NCBI GenBank assembly: GCA_902792855.1 | Contig: CADBBP010000074.1 | Location: 1-41,818 of the forward strand | DNA from: an uncultured Prevotellaceae bacterium | Lineage (GTDB): Bacteria; Bacteroidota; Bacteroidia; Bacteroidales; Bacteroidaceae | Length of the DNA: 41,818 nt | Reading direction: 5' to 3' | In this document: one piece after another, positions 1-9,780 of the stretch | How the letters are laid out: each line of letters begins with the position of its first letter | Position numbering within the stretch: position 1 is the stretch's first letter | Made by a program: the position numbers and the translations under genes | Notes under the pieces: generated by a model | Database searches by the model: none | What the model was told of the DNA's origin: nothing | The model's input: the letters and a program-made list of their open reading frames with translations, nothing else

Positions 1-1601
1 TCAACAGGCTGATGAGGCAAAAACAGAAAAGACAACTCGCCGTCAAGCAAATGGAGGTCAATCTCAAAAAATACGAGATGGAGGAGGAGAAAATCCGCTT
101 CTTCACCAATATCAGCCACGACTTGAAGACACCTTTGGCATTGGTGATGGCTCCAATTGAAAAACTAAGGGCGCTCAACCTCCCTGCCCCCATACGGACG
201 GAAATGGATGTGGTTTGGAGAAACGCCCACCAACTCTACGACCTCATCCTCGAACTGCTCGACTTCAGAAGACTTGACGTAGGAATGGAGAAACTCAACC
301 TCAAGCATGGGGACATCGTGAGCTTTGTCAGGCAGACGGCACAAGGGTTTGCATATTATGCAGCATTCAAGGAGATCAAGATGCTGCTGAAACTGCCGCC
401 AACGGCCTTGGAAATAGACTTTGATGAAAACAAGTTGAGGCGCATTGTCACCAATTTGCTCTCCAATGCTTACAAGTACAACACCGACAAAGGTTCCGTC
501 ACCGTGGAACTGAAGGTCAAGGGTGAGGAGAAGCCGCAGCAAATCGTTCTCTCCATTGCCGACACCGGCATTGGTGTGAAGGACAAGCGGCACGTCTTCG
601 ACCGGTTCATGCAGGAAAGCCATGGGCACGAGCAAGAGGGAAGCGGCCTGGGGCTGCACATCGTGAAGCAATATGTGGATATGATGGGAGGAAGCATCGA
701 CGTGACCGACAACACCCCCAAAGGAACGGTCTTCACGGTGACATTGCCCATCAATTCGGACTCCGAGGCCAACCTTGTGGAGCAGGTCGTCTTGGAGACG
801 GAGGAGAATGACGAGGAAAACGTTGAAAAGGAAAAGAAGGATGAAAAACCCACCATCCTGGTGGTAGAGGACAACACGGATGCGCGGCAGTTCCTGCAAA
901 GAATCCTCGAAGGCGAATATCATATCCTCGTGGCTGCCAATGGAAAGGAGGCCTTGCGCATCATTGCCAAAAACAATGACGTGAGCATCGTGGTGAGCGA
1001 TATCATGATGCCGGTCATGGATGGCATCACGCTCTTCAGGCAACTCAAAAACAACATCAACTATTCGCACATCCCTGTCGTCCTGCTCACTGCCAAGAGC
1101 GGTGAGGAAGACATCGTGGAAAGTTTGAAAGAGGGGGTGGCCGACTATATCACCAAACCCTTCAGCCTTGAAGTGCTCAAGCTAAGGATAAGGAAAATAT
1201 TGGAATGGACACATGACGCACACCAAAAAGTGGGGGCGGGTATAGAAATCAAGCCAAGTGAAATCACCGTCAGCTCACTCGACGAGGAACTCATCTCACA
1301 CGTCATGGAGAGCATCGAGGCCAACATGCAGGAAAGTGACTATTCCGTGGCGCAACTCAGTTCCGATGTCGGAATGACAAGGGGGCACCTCTACAAGAAA
1401 CTCATGGCCATCACCGGGAAGGCACCGCTTGAGTTCATCAGAATCGTCAAGATGAAAAGGGGGAAGAGCCTCTTGGACCAGGGAAAGACCAACATCTCCG
1501 AGGTGGCCGACATGGTGGGGCTTTCACCCAAGCAGTTCACCAACTATTTCAAGCAGACTTATGGAGAAATACCATCCGAATATCTGAAGAGAAACAAATA
1601 A
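1..1601 (+). CDS. Hybrid two-component sensor/regulator (HTCS), C-terminal part
   Basis: One-protein two-component system that senses a glycan fragment in the periplasm and switches on neighbouring polysaccharide genes. Only the cytoplasmic part is visible: the frame is open to the window edge, so the periplasmic sensor and membrane helix lie upstream and no true start can be chosen. Domains in order: HisKA with the H-box around FFTNISHDLKTPL (His codon 117-119); HATPase with DTGIGV and GSGLGLHI; a response-regulator domain with the acidic pair in VVEDN, acceptor Asp at codon 999-1001 in SDIMMPVMDG, and Lys at 1155-1157 in TKPF; then an AraC-type double helix-turn-helix from about 1280 to the end. 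All key residues are present. The next gene starts 11 bases later and encodes an exported enzyme-like protein, so the target is probably the local locus. The family assignment is firm; the ligand cannot be inferred. Confidence 0.93.
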   Translation, partial: NRLMRQKQKRQLAVKQMEVNLKKYEMEEEKIRFFTNISHDLKTPLALVMAPIEKLRALNLPAPIRTEMDVVWRNAHQLYDLILELLDFRRLDVGMEKLNLKHGDIVSFVRQTAQGFAYYAAFKEIKMLLKLPPTALEIDFDENKLRRIVTNLLSNAYKYNTDKGSVTVELKVKGEEKPQQIVLSIADTGIGVKDKRHVFDRFMQESHGHEQEGSGLGLHIVKQYVDMMGGSIDVTDNTPKGTVFTVTLPINSDSEANLVEQVVLETEENDEENVEKEKKDEKPTILVVEDNTDARQFLQRILEGEYHILVAANGKEALRIIAKNNDVSIVVSDIMMPVMDGITLFRQLKNNINYSHIPVVLLTAKSGEEDIVESLKEGVADYITKPFSLEVLKLRIRKILEWTHDAHQKVGAGIEIKPSEITVSSLDEELISHVMESIEANMQESDYSVAQLSSDVGMTRGHLYKKLMAITGKAPLEFIRIVKMKRGKSLLDQGKTNISEVADMVGLSPKQFTNYFKQTYGEIPSEYLKRNK

Positions 1602-1612
1602 AGATTGCAATC

Positions 1613-3496
1613 ATGAAAAACGTTAGTGGCAAACATTTCTTGCTGGTGCTGTGTGCCATCATGGCCGCAGCCACGCTGCAAGCTGGAAAGTATCAGCATT
1701 TCAAAGTCTCGACCTATGTGAGGGCGCAAGACGTGGCTCGCATGGACGACGAGAAGTTCCTCAATGACACATGGGAGACCGTGAGCAGCCAGGTGGACCT
1801 CGACAAGATTTACCTCGAGACACACCGCGATGCATTCACCGTGCCGGAGAAAACCATGAAGAAGGTGAAGAAATTCTTCCTCTCCAAAGGACTGCAGGTG
1901 GGAGGGGGCATCACCTTCACACGCTCGGAACCTTCCGACTTCGAGACCTACAGCTATGCAAGGCAGGAGGAGCGGGAGCAGGTGAAGCACATCTCGGAAT
2001 ACACCGCCAAACTTTTCGATGACTTCATCCTCGACGACTTCTTCTTCATCGACTTGAAAAACGATGACGAGATAGCGGCAAAGGGAAACAAGTCGTGGAC
2101 GGAATACAGGCTGAGGCTTATGGCTGACGCGGGGAGAGAACTGGTGGTGAACCCCGCAAAGGCTGTCAACCCAAAAGTGAAAGTCATTGTCAAATACCCC
2201 AACTGGTACGACCATTTCCACGGACTGGGGTTCAACATCGAGGAGGAGCCCACCTATTTCGACGGCATCTGGACAGGGACGGAAACCCGCGACCCGGCTT
2301 CCGCCCAGCACCTGCAAAACTATCTCAGCTACAACATTATGAAATATTTTGATAACATCGCTCCCGGGCGCAACGGAGGGGGATGGGTGGATGCCGGTGG
2401 CATACACATGAGCATGGACAGGTATGCCGAGCAACTGCATCTCACCATGCTCTCCAAGACGCAGGAAATCATCCTCTGGAACTACATGCAACTGGCTGAG
2501 GTGAAAATCATGCCGGCCATGCGGGCTCCTTGGCAGGACCTGGGGGGCAACAGTTTCAGATACGACGACATGGTGAAGCCGTTCACCAAAAACGGGAAGA
2601 GCATCACGCCCACCACGATGGCAAGGTTTGCTGACCAGACGCTGCACCAGACGGACAAGTTGGTGGGATTGCTTGGCAGTCCCGTCGGACTGGTGTCCTA
2701 CAAGCCCTACCATTCCTCCGGCGAGGAATTTCTGCAAAACTACTTGGGCATGGTCGGACTGCCCATGGACATGCACCCGGTGTGGAAGGAAGGATGCCGG
2801 CAAATCCTCCTCACACAGCAGGCGGCGAAAGACAAGGACATCGTGGAGAAAATCAAGCGGCAGCTCAAGGGGGGTGGCGACGTCATCATCACCACCGGTC
2901 TGCTCAAGGCCATCAAGGAGCAGCTTGCCGACGTGGTGGAGTTGGATTGCGGTGACTTGAAAGCCATCGTCAACGATTTCGGGATGGCAGGAAAGGCGGA
3001 GCGAGAGATGATCATCCCGCAGGTGAAATATTTCACCAACGACGCCTGGGAGGTCGTCAGCGCCGGAAGGCCGCTCACACGGGGCGTCTCCGGCTTCCCC
3101 ATCCTCCTGCGTGACACCTATTCAAAAGGGATGCTCTTCGTACTCACCATCCCCGACGACTTTGGTGACCTGTACGACTTCCCGCCGCAAGCCCTCAATG
3201 TCATCCGAAGGGCCATGAGCAAGGATGTGGGGGCATACATCGAGGGGCCGTCGAAAGTGGCGCTCTTCCCCTACGACAACAAGACGATGGTGGTGGAGAA
3301 TTTCAACGACAACGCCGTGGATTTGAGGGTGGTGGTCAACGACAAGGTCAATACTCTGGTGAACCTTCTCACTGGTGAGCAAATCAAGCCTGCTGAGGTG
3401 AAACCCAGTAGGAACCGCTTTTATGGATATGCTGAAGGGCAGACGGTGTTCGACCTCAAACTGCCGGCACATAGTTATGTGGGTCTAAAATATTGA
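1613..3496 (+). CDS. Secreted TIM-barrel-like protein, candidate glycoside hydrolase
   Basis: Protein of 627 residues with a signal peptide (hydrophobic FLLVLCAIMAAATLQA, cleavage near residue 24). I do not recognise a named family. The N-terminal ~330 residues alternate strand and helix and hold several acidic/aromatic clusters (DDFFFID, KYPNWYDHFHGLGF, GGGWVDAGG) as in glycosidase TIM barrels. A middle section (GGGDVIITTGLLKAI) looks Rossmann-like and the C-terminus looks like a beta-sandwich, an order reminiscent of GH42-like enzymes. It lies 11 bases after the sensor gene and 4 bases before the GH3 gene, so it is probably transcribed with them and may act on the same glycan outside the cytoplasm. 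Export and the operon position are seen directly; enzymatic activity is inference. A carbohydrate-binding or non-catalytic role is possible. Confidence 0.75.
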   Translation: MKNVSGKHFLLVLCAIMAAATLQAGKYQHFKVSTYVRAQDVARMDDEKFLNDTWETVSSQVDLDKIYLETHRDAFTVPEKTMKKVKKFFLSKGLQVGGGITFTRSEPSDFETYSYARQEEREQVKHISEYTAKLFDDFILDDFFFIDLKNDDEIAAKGNKSWTEYRLRLMADAGRELVVNPAKAVNPKVKVIVKYPNWYDHFHGLGFNIEEEPTYFDGIWTGTETRDPASAQHLQNYLSYNIMKYFDNIAPGRNGGGWVDAGGIHMSMDRYAEQLHLTMLSKTQEIILWNYMQLAEVKIMPAMRAPWQDLGGNSFRYDDMVKPFTKNGKSITPTTMARFADQTLHQTDKLVGLLGSPVGLVSYKPYHSSGEEFLQNYLGMVGLPMDMHPVWKEGCRQILLTQQAAKDKDIVEKIKRQLKGGGDVIITTGLLKAIKEQLADVVELDCGDLKAIVNDFGMAGKAEREMIIPQVKYFTNDAWEVVSAGRPLTRGVSGFPILLRDTYSKGMLFVLTIPDDFGDLYDFPPQALNVIRRAMSKDVGAYIEGPSKVALFPYDNKTMVVENFNDNAVDLRVVVNDKVNTLVNLLTGEQIKPAEVKPSRNRFYGYAEGQTVFDLKLPAHSYVGLKY

Positions 3497-3500
3497 AACC

Positions 3501-5720
3501 ATGAAATCAGTTGTTAGCATCATCTTGATGTCCTTCCTTCCCGCCATGACGGCTGTGGCGCAGAGTTATGCCACCAGCCTCATGAGCCACGAGGCAGAGA
3601 TAGACGACATCATCAGCAGCATGACACTCGAAGAGAAAGTGGCGATGCTGCATGGCAAGAACATGTTCTCCTCACAAGGCGTCCCAAGACTGGGCATTGC
3701 CGATATGGAATATGCCGACGGGCCGTTCGGCATCAGGGAGGAGATGGAACCCCACTCCTGGAACTCGGCACACCTCACCACCGACTCGGCCACTTTCTTC
3801 CCCACCGGTTCGGCGTTGGCTGCCACATGGAGCACGAAATGGGCTTATGCGTATGGAAAAGGTATGGGAAGGGAGGCTCGTTTCAGGGGAAAGGACATGG
3901 TGCTCGGACCGGCCATCAACATCCAGCGTATTCCAACGGGGGGCAGGACATACGAATATCTCAGTGAAGACCCGCTGCTCAGCGGCTTCCTCGCCGTGGC
4001 CTACACCAAGGGGATGCAGGAGCAGGGTGCCGCCGTCTGCCTGAAACACTACGCTCTCAACAACCAGGAAGACTACCGGGGATTTGTGGACGTGAGGATA
4101 GGAGACAGGGCTATGCATGAGGTTTATCTCAAGCCCTTTGAGATGGCTGTGAGGGAGGCCGACGCTTGGGGTGTCATGGCGGCATACAACAAGGTGCGGG
4201 GAAGGTGGTGCTCGGAGAACGCGCTGGTGCTCGACACCATCCTCAGACAGCAGTGGGGCTTTCCTGGAATGGTCATCAGCGACTGGGGCGGCGTACACTC
4301 CACCACGGGTGCCGTGACGGCCGGCTTGAATGTCGAGATGCCGGGAGCACGCTATATGGGAAAAGCCTTGCTCGACTCTGTCAACACGGGTAAGGTGAGC
4401 CAGGAGGTCATCGACCAGCGGGTGAGGGAAATCTTGCGCGTGAGGTTTGCCGTCAAGCCCGTTGCCAAGGAGGAGGCCAACAAGCACCCCGTCGGCAACC
4501 GCGAGGAGATGGACATCGCCTTGGAGGTGGCGCGGCGTGCCATCGTCTTGCTGAAGAACGATGACTTGCTGCCCATCGACAACAAGCGCATAAGGAAGGT
4601 CGCGGTCATCGGTGAGAATGCCGTGACCAAGATGGCCTTGGGCGGAGTGGGTGCCGGCGTGAAGACCCGTTGCGAGATAACACCGCTTGAGGGATTGACG
4701 GAGGCGCTCGGACCCGGTGTGAAAGTCACCTACGTGCCGGGGTACAAGAGCTTCGGAAGGGCAGACCGTGACCAGAAAAAGTCTCCCATCCAAAAGGCTG
4801 ACCCCAAACTCATGGCGCAGGCGGTGAAGGCGGCGAAAAAGGCCGATGTCGTGCTTTTCTTCGCAGGAGACAATAGGGAGGTGGAGACGGAGGGCTCCGA
4901 CCGCAAAAGCATCACACTCCCTTCCGGCCAGGATGAACTGGCAAGAGCGTTGGCAAAAGCAAACAAAAAACTCGTCACCATCATCGTCTCCGGGGGGCCG
5001 GTGGATGTGACGACGGTGAAGGAGGTCTCCGGGGCATTGGTGCAGGCGTGGTTCAATGGTTCCATGGGTGGTAAGGCGTTGGGAGAGGTGCTTTCAGGAA
5101 AAGTCTCGCCGTCGGGAAAACTGCCCATGACGTGGCCGAGAAGGTTGGAGGATGTGCCGGCATACGCCACGGGGACTTATCCGCAAAACCTGAACAGCGA
5201 CAGCCAGGGCGACATCTTCGTAGGACTGGTCAACAACCAAGCCAATGACCGGCGCCAGCAACTCGTCGCCAACTATGCCGAGGAAGACTTGGTGGGCTAT
5301 CGGTGGTATGACTGCAAGTCGGTGGGCGTGGCCTATCCTTTCGGCCATGGGCTTTCCTACGCCCGGTTTGAATACAGCGACATGGAGGTGAAGCCGGCGG
5401 TGGAGGGTCTCGAGGTGACTTTCGCCATCACCAATACGTCCGACAGGGATGCCGAGGAGGTGGCACAGGTGTATGTGGCAAGGCCATTGTCGAAGATACA
5501 CCGCCCGGTGAAGGAACTCAAGGGGTTCCAACGCGTTGAACTGAAGGCTGGTGAGAGAAAGGTGGTGAGCATCTTGCTGCGCAACGCCGACCTCTACCAT
5601 TGGGATGAGGATTCGCAGGCGTGGATGCTCGAACAAGGCAAAATCGTCATCGCCGCCGGAGGCTCGTCCGACAATTTGCCCTTGAAAGCCGAGGCGGAAC
5701 TGATGGCAGTGGGCAGGTAA
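3501..5720 (+). CDS. GH3 family beta-glucosidase, exported
   Basis: Retaining exo-beta-glycosidase of family GH3 (BglX type), expected to remove terminal beta-linked glucose (or xylose) from oligosaccharides in the periplasm. The 739 residues start with a signal peptide (SIILMSFLPAMTAVAQ). The GH3 N-terminal barrel shows GPAINIQRIPTGGRTYEYLSEDP, the substrate-binding KHYALNNQE, and the nucleophile motif VISDWGG (Asp261, codon 4281-4283). The second alpha/beta domain has ETEGSDR, the usual region of the acid/base Glu, and SGKVSPSGKLPMTWP. A fibronectin III-like domain ends the protein (PFGHGLSYARFEY, RPVKELKGFQRVEL). It is full length and lies 4 bases after the TIM-barrel gene. GH3 enzymes vary in sugar specificity, so the substrate is not fixed by sequence. 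Confidence 0.93.
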   Translation: MKSVVSIILMSFLPAMTAVAQSYATSLMSHEAEIDDIISSMTLEEKVAMLHGKNMFSSQGVPRLGIADMEYADGPFGIREEMEPHSWNSAHLTTDSATFFPTGSALAATWSTKWAYAYGKGMGREARFRGKDMVLGPAINIQRIPTGGRTYEYLSEDPLLSGFLAVAYTKGMQEQGAAVCLKHYALNNQEDYRGFVDVRIGDRAMHEVYLKPFEMAVREADAWGVMAAYNKVRGRWCSENALVLDTILRQQWGFPGMVISDWGGVHSTTGAVTAGLNVEMPGARYMGKALLDSVNTGKVSQEVIDQRVREILRVRFAVKPVAKEEANKHPVGNREEMDIALEVARRAIVLLKNDDLLPIDNKRIRKVAVIGENAVTKMALGGVGAGVKTRCEITPLEGLTEALGPGVKVTYVPGYKSFGRADRDQKKSPIQKADPKLMAQAVKAAKKADVVLFFAGDNREVETEGSDRKSITLPSGQDELARALAKANKKLVTIIVSGGPVDVTTVKEVSGALVQAWFNGSMGGKALGEVLSGKVSPSGKLPMTWPRRLEDVPAYATGTYPQNLNSDSQGDIFVGLVNNQANDRRQQLVANYAEEDLVGYRWYDCKSVGVAYPFGHGLSYARFEYSDMEVKPAVEGLEVTFAITNTSDRDAEEVAQVYVARPLSKIHRPVKELKGFQRVELKAGERKVVSILLRNADLYHWDEDSQAWMLEQGKIVIAAGGSSDNLPLKAEAELMAVGR

Positions 5721-5798
5721 AGGGAGGAGGACATTTTTTATAAAGTGTCTCCAAAAATAAGACAAATCGTCAACCCATCTGATTATTTGCTCTAAATA

Positions 5799-5830
5799 TT
5801 TGTGTTTTTGCTCGCTAATTCGTATCTTTG
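5799..5830 (+). promoter_or_regulatory. Bacteroidetes-type promoter for the CotH-like gene
   Basis: TTTG at 5799-5802, a 20-base spacer, then TATCTTTG at 5823-5830. This matches the -33/-7 consensus of Bacteroidetes primary sigma factor (TTTG ... TAnnTTTG). Transcription should begin near 5836, so the more upstream in-frame start at 5802 is ruled out and ATG 5874 is the first usable start. Confidence 0.75.
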
Positions 5831-6491
5831 CAAACAGATACTAACAAGAGTAAAAACACAAATAACTTTAACTATGCTTTTATCAACCTTATTAGAAATC
5901 GTATTAGTCATTAATGAAATCATGGCCTCCAATGTCGGAACAGCCATGAGTCCAGCAACCAATTTCGACAGTTGGATTGAAATCTACAACCCTAGTGACG
6001 AGGCCATCAACCTTGGTGGTATGTACCTCAGCAACGACCCCTCCAATCCCACCTTGTGGCACATGCCTAACGACATGGGCAGCGTCCCGGCCAAAGGCTT
6101 CAAGGTGGTGTGGTTAGGCTCCAATGACATTAAGACGACGCAAGCACCCTTCAAACTCGACTGCGAAGGCGGCACCATCTACCTCAACGACAAGAACGGG
6201 CAATTGGTCACCAGCGAGACATACCCGGAGACCATGAGCTACACTTCCTGGGCACGCAAGACCGATGGCACGGGCGACTGGGGATGGACGGCAGACGCCA
6301 CACCTGGCAAGTCCAACGCCAGGGCTGTGTTCGCCGACCAACGCCTTGACGCACCCATCGTCAGCAAAGGCAGCCAAATTTTCAACAACCTCCTCTCCTT
6401 CCAAGTCACCATCCCGGAAGGGGCCACGTTGGCTTACACCACTGACGGCAGCCTCCCACAGTTGCCCAAGCAAGGACAGGCAGGACCCCAT

Positions 6492-6980
6492 TGGACCAAC
6501 TACGTCATCAACGGCGACTGCGAGGGCGACGATGTCACCTCCCTCGTGGGAAAGGACGGCAACGAGAACGGAGCGTTGAACACCAAAATCATCGACGGAG
6601 TGGGATTCGACGGCTCGCGAGGCGTGAAGGTGCATGCCGTGGCCAGTCCCGCAGAGGACTGGGACACACAGTTCTTCGTCTATACCCCCGACCATGTGTG
6701 GAAAACCAACGAGAAATACCGCTTCAAGATGAAGGTGCGCGCCGACAAGGCTTGTCACATCTCCGTGCAGTCGCACACCACCCCCACCAACTACATCCAC
6801 TGGCAGATGCTGGCAGACAACGGCTATGACATCACCACCGCATGGCAGGAGATTGTCTATGAAGGAACCATCACCCAGGACCAGACGAGCGGCGACAGCA
6901 AAGCCATGCAGACCATCGCCTTCAACCTCAACGAGTTGAGAGGAACGGACAACAATTTCTATTTCGACGATGTCTCGTGG
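6492..6980 (+). repeat. CotH protein tandem module, copy 1
   Basis: 489-base coding repeat (163 residues), from the Trp of WTNYVINGDCEG to the Trp of FYFDDVSW. It matches 7005-7493 at a constant offset of 513 bases without gaps. The residues that differ are few, for example GFDGS/GYNSS, AEDW/QQDW and TAWQEI/TTWKEI. The fold suggestion (jelly-roll CBM4/9-like) comes from the typical NGDCE start and NFYFDDVSW end. Confidence 0.93.
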
Positions 6981-7004
6981 GAAATGGTCACCGTCGTCAC
7001 CAAT

Positions 7005-7493
7005 TGGATTGACTTCGTCATCAATGGTGACTGCGAGAGCAATGACGTCACCTCCCTTGTGGGAAAGGATGGCAACGAAAACGGGGCGTTCAACACCAAG
7101 ATCATCGACGGAGTGGGATACAACAGTTCGCGAGGCGTGAAGGTGCATGCCGTGGCCAGTCCGCAACAAGACTGGGACACCCAGTTCTTCGTCTATACCC
7201 CCGACCATGTGTGGAAGACCAACGAGAAATTCCGCTTCAAGATGAAGGTGCGCGCCGACAAGGCCTGCCACATCTCCGTGCAGTCGCACACCACCCCCGG
7301 CGACTACATCCACTGGCAGATGCTGGCAGACAACGGCTATGACATCACCACCACATGGAAGGAGATTACATACGAAGGCACCATCACCCAGGACCAGACG
7401 AGCAGCGACAGCAGAGCCATGCAGACCATCGCCTTCAACCTCAATGAGTTGAGAGGTACGGACAACAACTTCTATTTCGACGACATCTCGTGG
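7005..7493 (+). repeat. CotH protein tandem module, copy 2
   Basis: Second copy of the 163-residue module, separated from copy 1 by 24 bases. It has the same boundaries (WIDFVINGDCES to FYFDDISW) and no length change. The high nucleotide match, including many third positions, points to recent duplication or ongoing gene conversion. Confidence 0.93.
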
Positions 7494-8202
7494 GCGATCT
7501 TTGACGACGGACAGGTAGCCTCCAGCACCCAGGTCAGCACCGACGGCAAGTTCACCGCCAGCACCACCACCAACTACCGCTTCCGCCTCTTCCAGGATGG
7601 GTACCTGCCCAGCGTGCCTGTCACACGCTCCTTTATCAAAACCGACAACCAATACACCATCCCCGTCGTCTCCATCGTCGGTGACGAGAGGTATTTCTCC
7701 GACGACATGTGGGGCATCGACACCGAAGGCACCAACGGCAGAACCGGCAACGGACAGTGGGAGCCTCGCAACTACAACATGGACTGGGAGCGACCCGTCA
7801 ACTTCTCCTTCATCGACACCGAAGGCGAAATGCCCATCAACCAGGATGTGGAAATCTCCGTGTCGGGAGGATGGACACGCTCGGCCAACCCAAGGTCGTT
7901 CAAACTCAAGTCAGGAAAGGAATTTGACGGACAGAACACGCTGAACTACATGTTCTTCCCTCAGAAACCCTACCTGAGAAACAAGACCATCCTGCTGCGC
8001 AATGGTGGCAACGACGTGTGGGGGGATGATGGCGGCAGCCGATTCATGGACCCCGCCTTGCAGACCATCATCCAGCGGGCCGGCATCAACCTCGACCTGC
8101 AGTCCTACGTCCCTGTCATCGAATATGTCAACGGAGTGATGAAGGGCGTGCTCAACATGAGGGAGCCCAACAACAAGAAATACGTGGAAGCCAACTGGGG
8201 CT

Positions 8203-9774
8203 ATGATCGACATGTTTGAGATGAGCTCTGATTCCAACCTCGTCTTCATGGTGGGTACCAGCGAGGTGCTTGAACGCATCTATGAACTCGGTGCGGCAGC
8301 ACCCGATGCAAACGCATACAAGGAACTAAGGAAAATCCTCGACATCGATGAGTTCATCAACTACATGGCCGTAGAGCTCTTCCTCGGTTCCGACGACTGG
8401 CCACACAACAACATCAAGGGCTTCCGAAGCCAAGATGACGGCAGGTACCGCTTCGTCACCTTCGACCTCGACTACTCCTTCAAATACGACGACCCCTTCC
8501 AGGAATTCAAAAACGACCAGTGGCACACCTTCAACTACATCTACGACACCGGCGAACAACGGTACGAGGAAATCAAACTCGTCACCTTCTTCCTCAACAT
8601 GCTCAAGAATGAAGCGTTCCGCAAGCAGTTCATCGACACCTACTGCCTCATCGGCGGCAGCGTCTTCGAGAAGGAGCGTAGCACCGCCATCGTCAACGAA
8701 CTGGCCGACCAGGTGCGACCGATGGCGCAGCTCGACGGCAATCGAACCCCCGACGGCTCCGCCAACATCATCAAAGAGCAACTTAAGACCCGCAATGCAC
8801 AGATGACCTCGCGCATGAAAGAGTTCCAGCCCATGCAACTCTCCAATGTGAACAAGCAGCAGGTGCAACTCTCCACCGACACAGAAGGTGCCAACCTCTA
8901 CGTCAACGGCCTCGAAGTGCCATACGCCGACTTCAACGGCTACCTCTTCGCCCCCGTACAAATAGAGGCTAAGGCCCCAGCAGGACATGTCTTTGCTGGA
9001 TGGAAGAAAGGCAACTCTAACACATTCTTCTCCACGGAGCCGGTCATCGACCTGCCCACTGACAACAGTATGAAGCTGACGGCCTGCTTCACCCCAATGA
9101 CGGAGGCCGAGCGGCTCCAGGAGGGGTTCACACCCGTCCGCATCAACGAGGTGAGCGCCGCGAACAACATCTATGTCAATGAGTATTGGAAGCGCAACGA
9201 CTGGGTGGAACTTTACAACACCACCGACCAGCCTGTTGACGTGGAGGGGATGTACCTCACCGACAACCTGAGCAAGCCGCACAAATACCAGATACAGAAA
9301 GGCGAGAGTACCGCCAACACCGTCATACCACCTCATGGACACCTCATTATCTGGTGCGACAAACTGATGCCTGCCAGTCAGTTGCACGCATCGTTCAAAC
9401 TTGGTGCCGAAGGGGGCGACATGATGCTCTCCGCTTCTGACGACTCTTGGAGCGACGTCTTCTCCTACCCTGAGCACAAGGAGGATGAGACAGTGGGCAG
9501 ATACCCCGACGGGTGCAACACCGTGCAGGTGATGAACGTACCGACCATCGAGAAAGCCAACATCACCAGCAGTTATGCCGTCACATACGAAAAATTACTG
9601 ATGGGTGACGTCAACCGTGACGGCTTCGTCTCAGTGGTGGACGTGACATTGACCGTTGACTACATCCTCGGAAACGTAAAGGATGATTTCAACTTCAATA
9701 ATGCTGACATCAACGGCGACGGCTTCATCAACGTATCCGACATAACGGCTATCGTTGACATCATCCTGAAATAA
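8203..9774 (+). pseudogene. CotH/lamin-tail/dockerin-like protein, C-terminal fragment
   Basis: Continuation of the frameshifted CotH protein in a different frame, open from ATG 8203, which overlaps the upstream fragment by 17 bases. It begins with the rest of the CotH domain: IDMFEMSSDSN, ELFLGSDDWPHNNIK and FVTFDLDYSF, the conserved Asp/Asn-rich active-site segments. A small module with the pattern YVNG ... GHVFAGWKKG follows. Next is a second lamin-tail domain (about residues 311-455, INEVSAANN, NDWVELYN). Last is a dockerin-like pair of calcium loops (DVNRDGFVSVVDV and DINGDGFINVSDI, residues 466-523). Joined to the first fragment the protein would be about 1,300 residues. The 523-residue fragment could be made separately by re-initiation at 8203, but it would lack an export signal, so a disrupted gene or a sequence error is more likely. 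Confidence 0.85.
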
Positions 9775-9780
9775 GGCTAT

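Larger units (their letters stand above)
5874..8219 (+). pseudogene. Lamin-tail/CotH protein, N-terminal fragment (frameshifted)
   Basis: First part of a large CotH-family protein, cut off by a frameshift near 8203. In order: a lamin-tail domain (about residues 10-120, INEIMASN and WIEIYNPSDEAINLGGMYLSND); the start of a chitobiase/hexosaminidase C-terminal-like domain (AYTTDGSLP); two nearly identical carbohydrate-binding-like modules (residues 207-369 and 378-540); the rest of the interrupted domain (STTTNYRFRLFQDGYLPS); then the first part of the CotH kinase-like domain (VVSIVGDERYF, GVLNMREPNNKKYVEANWGY). After GYD the frame runs into TGA at 8217, while the expected continuation IDMFEMSSDSN is in another frame. 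The start is placed at 5874 because the promoter overlaps the earlier ATG. From there the N-terminus has only a short hydrophobic run with an internal Glu, not a normal signal peptide. CotH proteins are atypical kinases in spores; in Bacteroidetes their role is not established. Confidence 0.85.

Noticed and set aside
5725-5750. Possible weak hairpin after the GH3 gene (GGAGGACA ... TGTCTCC)
   Set aside because: The stem is bulged and the T-run lies in the loop rather than after it, so it was not called as a terminator.
6114-7652. Minus-strand open frame of 512 codons opposite the CotH repeats
   Set aside because: It mirrors the tandem repeat of the true gene; composition is biased and no start signal or domain is visible.
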